From Tuberibacillus calidus DSM 17572 (GTDB taxonomy: Bacteria; Bacillota; Bacilli; Bacillales; Sporolactobacillaceae): DNA of 64,000 nucleotides. The notes beneath the pieces are model-generated. The model worked only from the letters and a program-made list of their open reading frames with translations. It was not told where the DNA came from and ran no database searches. Position 1 is the first letter of the stretch; the number at the start of each line of letters is the position of its first letter. Of this stretch, positions 62,132 to 64,000 are shown piece by piece. The position numbers were made by a program, and so were the translations under genes. Location of the stretch: positions 1 through 64,000 of the forward strand of contig NZ_AUMM01000021.1 of NCBI RefSeq assembly GCF_000430685.1. Reading direction: 5' to 3'.

Positions 62132-62345
62132 ATTCTGCGAAAGGAAAATTGAATTTGCTAAAGGAAACGTGACTCTGCTAAAGGAAACTTGACTCTGCTA
62201 AAGGAAACTTGACTCTGCCAAGCCTTTTAGGCGAAGGCAGAGTCTTAGTTGACCTTATACTGGACTGGTTAATAGCCAGTGCAAGCCTTTTAGGCGAAGG
62301 CAGAGTCTTAGTTGACCTTATACTGGCCCGGTTAAAAAGTCAGTG
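62132..62345. repeat. compound tandem repeat between map and tatC
   Basis: First a 20-base unit (TCTGCTAAAGGAAACTTGAC) repeated about four times from 62132 to 62218 with decay toward the left. Then a 63-64 base unit twice (62219-62281 and 62282-62345) starting CAAGCCTTTTAGGCGAAGGC. GACTCTGCC before it pairs with GGCAGAGTC inside it to give a hairpin. The rest of 62027-62420 is non-coding. Confidence 0.8.
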
Positions 62346-62422
62346 CAAACCTTTCCTGGTGATGGCAATACCTCGTATCCCTTATACGACCCGAAAAATG
62401 AATACTTTTCTTACCAGTATAT

Positions 62423-62450
62423 AAAAAAACCACGATTATGACTCGTGGTT
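62423..62450 (-). terminator. tatC terminator overlapping its last codons
   Basis: AACCACGA-GTCATAA-TCGTGGTT then TTTTT. The first stem and loop carry the last three codons and the TAA of tatC. Confidence 0.92.
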
Positions 62451-63182
62451 CATTTCCATTTGACGCTTCATCATTTTCCGAAACACGCGTCTTGAAATGA
62501 CTAGGCTAACCTCATAAAGCAGTGCAAGTGGTACCATGACGATGCATTGGGAAACAACGTCCGGAGGGGTAATTAACCCTGCGATAACAAATAAGACAAA
62601 ATACGCGTATTTTCTTATTCTTGTCAAAAGATGGGGCGTCATTAAACCTAGACGCGTCAGAAACATTATCAAAATGGGCAATTCAAACACAAAGCCGAAT
62701 GGAAGTGTCAGTTGGATCAGAAAATGAAAATATTCATTAATGCCGATGACGCTATGGATGCCAAGAGATTCCCCTAAATTCGTCATAAAATGAATGACAT
62801 ACGGAAAAAGGACAAAATACGAAAAGGCGATCCCAAGCAAAAATAAAATGATCATTAAAGGAATATAGCTCAGCGTCACTTTTCTTTCATTCTCGTATAA
62901 GCCCGGGCTGATGAACGCCCATAACTCATAGAGAATTAGCGGGACAACAAGAACGAGCCCAATAACAAAAGCCACTTGCAAGTATACATTAAAAGGGTCG
63001 GTCACCCGAAAAGCGTTCATTTCAATTCCTTTTGCTATTTCTACATTTTGCAAAAAACGGATGACCGGTTTGGATAAAACTAAACCTAATATGAAAGTAA
63101 TGACAAAACCGATTAAGACGATCACAAGACGCCTTCGCAGTTCTTGAAGGTGCTCCGCCAGACTCATTTGTTTATCGGTCAT
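62436..63182 (-). CDS. tatC: twin-arginine translocase TatC
   Basis: 248 residues, six membrane helices. Receptor for twin-arginine signal peptides. LAEHLQELRRRLVIVLIGF, FISPGLYENERK and LITPPDVVSQCIVMVPL are typical. ATG overlaps the tatA stop by one base (TAATG). Confidence 0.96.
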   Translation of the reverse strand: MTDKQMSLAEHLQELRRRLVIVLIGFVITFILGLVLSKPVIRFLQNVEIAKGIEMNAFRVTDPFNVYLQVAFVIGLVLVVPLILYELWAFISPGLYENERKVTLSYIPLMIILFLLGIAFSYFVLFPYVIHFMTNLGESLGIHSVIGINEYFHFLIQLTLPFGFVFELPILIMFLTRLGLMTPHLLTRIRKYAYFVLFVIAGLITPPDVVSQCIVMVPLALLYEVSLVISRRVFRKMMKRQMEMNHES

Positions 63183-63367
63183 TAAAGATCATCCTGTTTT
63201 TTATTCTTCTTATCTTCTTCATCATCATCGGCTAATCCTTTGGTAGCGCTTTTAAACTCGCGCAACGTATGGCCGACGGCTTTGCCCAATTCAGGCAGCT
63301 TCTTCGGTCCAAAAAGAATAAGTGCCAAAATGATAATTAATATAATACCTCCCGGACCTATACCCAT
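63182..63367 (-). CDS. tatA: twin-arginine translocase TatA
   Basis: 61 residues: membrane helix ([21 protein letters not shown]) followed by the amphipathic helix ([18 protein letters not shown]) and an acidic-basic tail. Pore-forming partner of TatC (TatAy/TatCy-like minimal system). ATG after GGAGGTG. Confidence 0.95.
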   Translation of the reverse strand: MGIGPGGIILIIILALILFGPKKLPELGKAVGHTLREFKSATKGLADDDEEDKKNKKQDDL

Positions 63368-63378
63368 GTTCCCACCTC

Positions 63379-64000
63379 CTATTCTCGGTTTAAAGGATAA
63401 TTTTTCATGAAGTAAACAAGGGTTTGTAATTCAACGCCTAAATCGATATGATGAAGCCGAATATGTTTCGGTACAGTTAAACGCACGGGTGTAAAATTAA
63501 GTATACCACTGATTCCACTCTGAACAAGCTGGTCGGTAACAGCCTGCGCACTATCGGCGGGAACGGTTAAAATGGCTACCGGGATATCCCGATGCTTGTC
63601 CTTTGGTAATTGATCAATGTGGTATACGGGTGTCCCACCAATCGTTTTTCCGACTGTCTTTGGATTTTTATCGTAAGCAACGACAATGCGAATATTATTA
63701 TTCTTAATAAAATTATACTTTAAAATCGCTGTTCCCAAATTACCGACACCGACGAGCATCGCTTTTGTGAGTTCATTTTGATTCAATTTTTCCCGTAGAT
63801 ACGCGAGAAGATGTTCAACATTATATCCATAACCTTTCTTCCCTAATGCACCTAAATAGGAAAAATCACGGCGGATCGTTGCCGAATCGATTTTTACGAG
63901 ATCACTTAATTCAGATGAGGAAATTCGAAGTTTTCCAGATTCCGATAAATGTTGTAAAAATTGATAGTATAATGGCAGACGCTTGGCCGTCGCGTGTGGA
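63379..64000 (-). CDS. rex: redox-sensing repressor Rex (5' end outside window)
   Basis: 205 residues visible; about eight N-terminal residues lie beyond 64000. Winged helix ([51 protein letters not shown]), then a Rossmann domain [16 protein letters not shown] that binds NADH/NAD. Senses the NADH:NAD ratio and represses fermentation and respiration genes. A TTG at 63786 opens only an internal frame. The next genes are tatA and tatC as in B. subtilis ydiH-tatAy-tatCy. Confidence 0.95.
   Translation of the reverse strand, partial: PHATAKRLPLYYQFLQHLSESGKLRISSSELSDLVKIDSATIRRDFSYLGALGKKGYGYNVEHLLAYLREKLNQNELTKAMLVGVGNLGTAILKYNFIKNNNIRIVVAYDKNPKTVGKTIGGTPVYHIDQLPKDKHRDIPVAILTVPADSAQAVTDQLVQSGISGILNFTPVRLTVPKHIRLHHIDLGVELQTLVYFMKNYPLNRE

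Noticed and set aside
62209-62424. 71-codon plus-strand frame between map and tatC
   Set aside because: It is a translation of the 63-64 base tandem repeat (the peptide itself repeats LLGEGRVLVDLIL); no SD, no family.

Overview
This 64 kb window is chromosomal DNA from a low-to-mid GC, spore-former-type Firmicute (order Bacillales, Bacillaceae or Sporolactobacillaceae-like). The support is gene order: read on the minus strand, rex-tatA-tatC, ydiL-groES-groEL, yeaC-yeaD-yebA-guaA-pbuG-yebE-purEKBCSQLFMNHD, then yerA-yerB-yerC-pcrB-pcrA-ligA-camS, a pyrroline-5-carboxylate dehydrogenase gene, gatCAB, dgkB and rlmCD follow the Bacillus subtilis 0.6-0.75 Mb region closely. SD sequences are strong, TTG and GTG starts are common, and the regulatory RNAs are of Bacillales type. 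The species cannot be named from the sequence alone. Almost everything is on the minus strand; exceptions are the hsp20 gene, ydiL, an iclR-type regulator, two small ORFs and mobile-element debris.

Layout. 1-640: mobile-element debris (a transposase N-terminus cut by the window edge and a frameshifted serine-recombinase tail). 646-9900: rRNA methyltransferase, diacylglycerol kinase, two oxidoreductases, gatCAB. 10114-18336: SWIM/SNF2 pair, a calcium-repeat exported protein, P5C dehydrogenase under a perfect cre site, CamS lipoprotein. 18349-26532: ligA-pcrA-pcrB-yerC-yerB and an adenine-deaminase-like gene. 26640-33870: an accessory island between yerA and purD, with a group II intron remnant, several repeats, a D-xylonate-type catabolic locus equivalent to E. 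coli yjhIHGF, and an IS1182 remnant. 33872-46816: the complete 12-gene pur set for inosinate synthesis, led by a guanine riboswitch and PurR boxes. 47244-52093: yebE, hsp20, a membrane protein, pbuG and guaA, the last two each with their own guanine riboswitch. 54351-56538 etc.: MoxR/DUF58/transglutaminase set. 56800-58150: a small membrane ORF, a SAM riboswitch in front of a small FbpA-like gene, and a probable type I toxin-antitoxin locus. 58423-64000: groESL (CIRCE), ydiL, map, tatAC and rex (its first few codons lie outside the window).

How it works together. Purine supply is wired coherently: three guanine-type aptamers (pur operon, pbuG permease, guaA), with PurR boxes at two of them, so guanine shuts off synthesis, uptake and GMP formation. 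Carbon control is visible as a perfect cre at the P5C dehydrogenase gene and a near-cre at the xylonate permease. The least conventional parts are the 57.4-58.2 kb segment (SAM riboswitch on a lone FbpA-like gene, then an unannotated holin-like toxin whose SD is locked in a hairpin and whose mRNA ends can pair), a candidate small RNA inside the xylonate locus, and the iclR/yjhH divergent promoter with a perfect palindrome exactly in the spacer.
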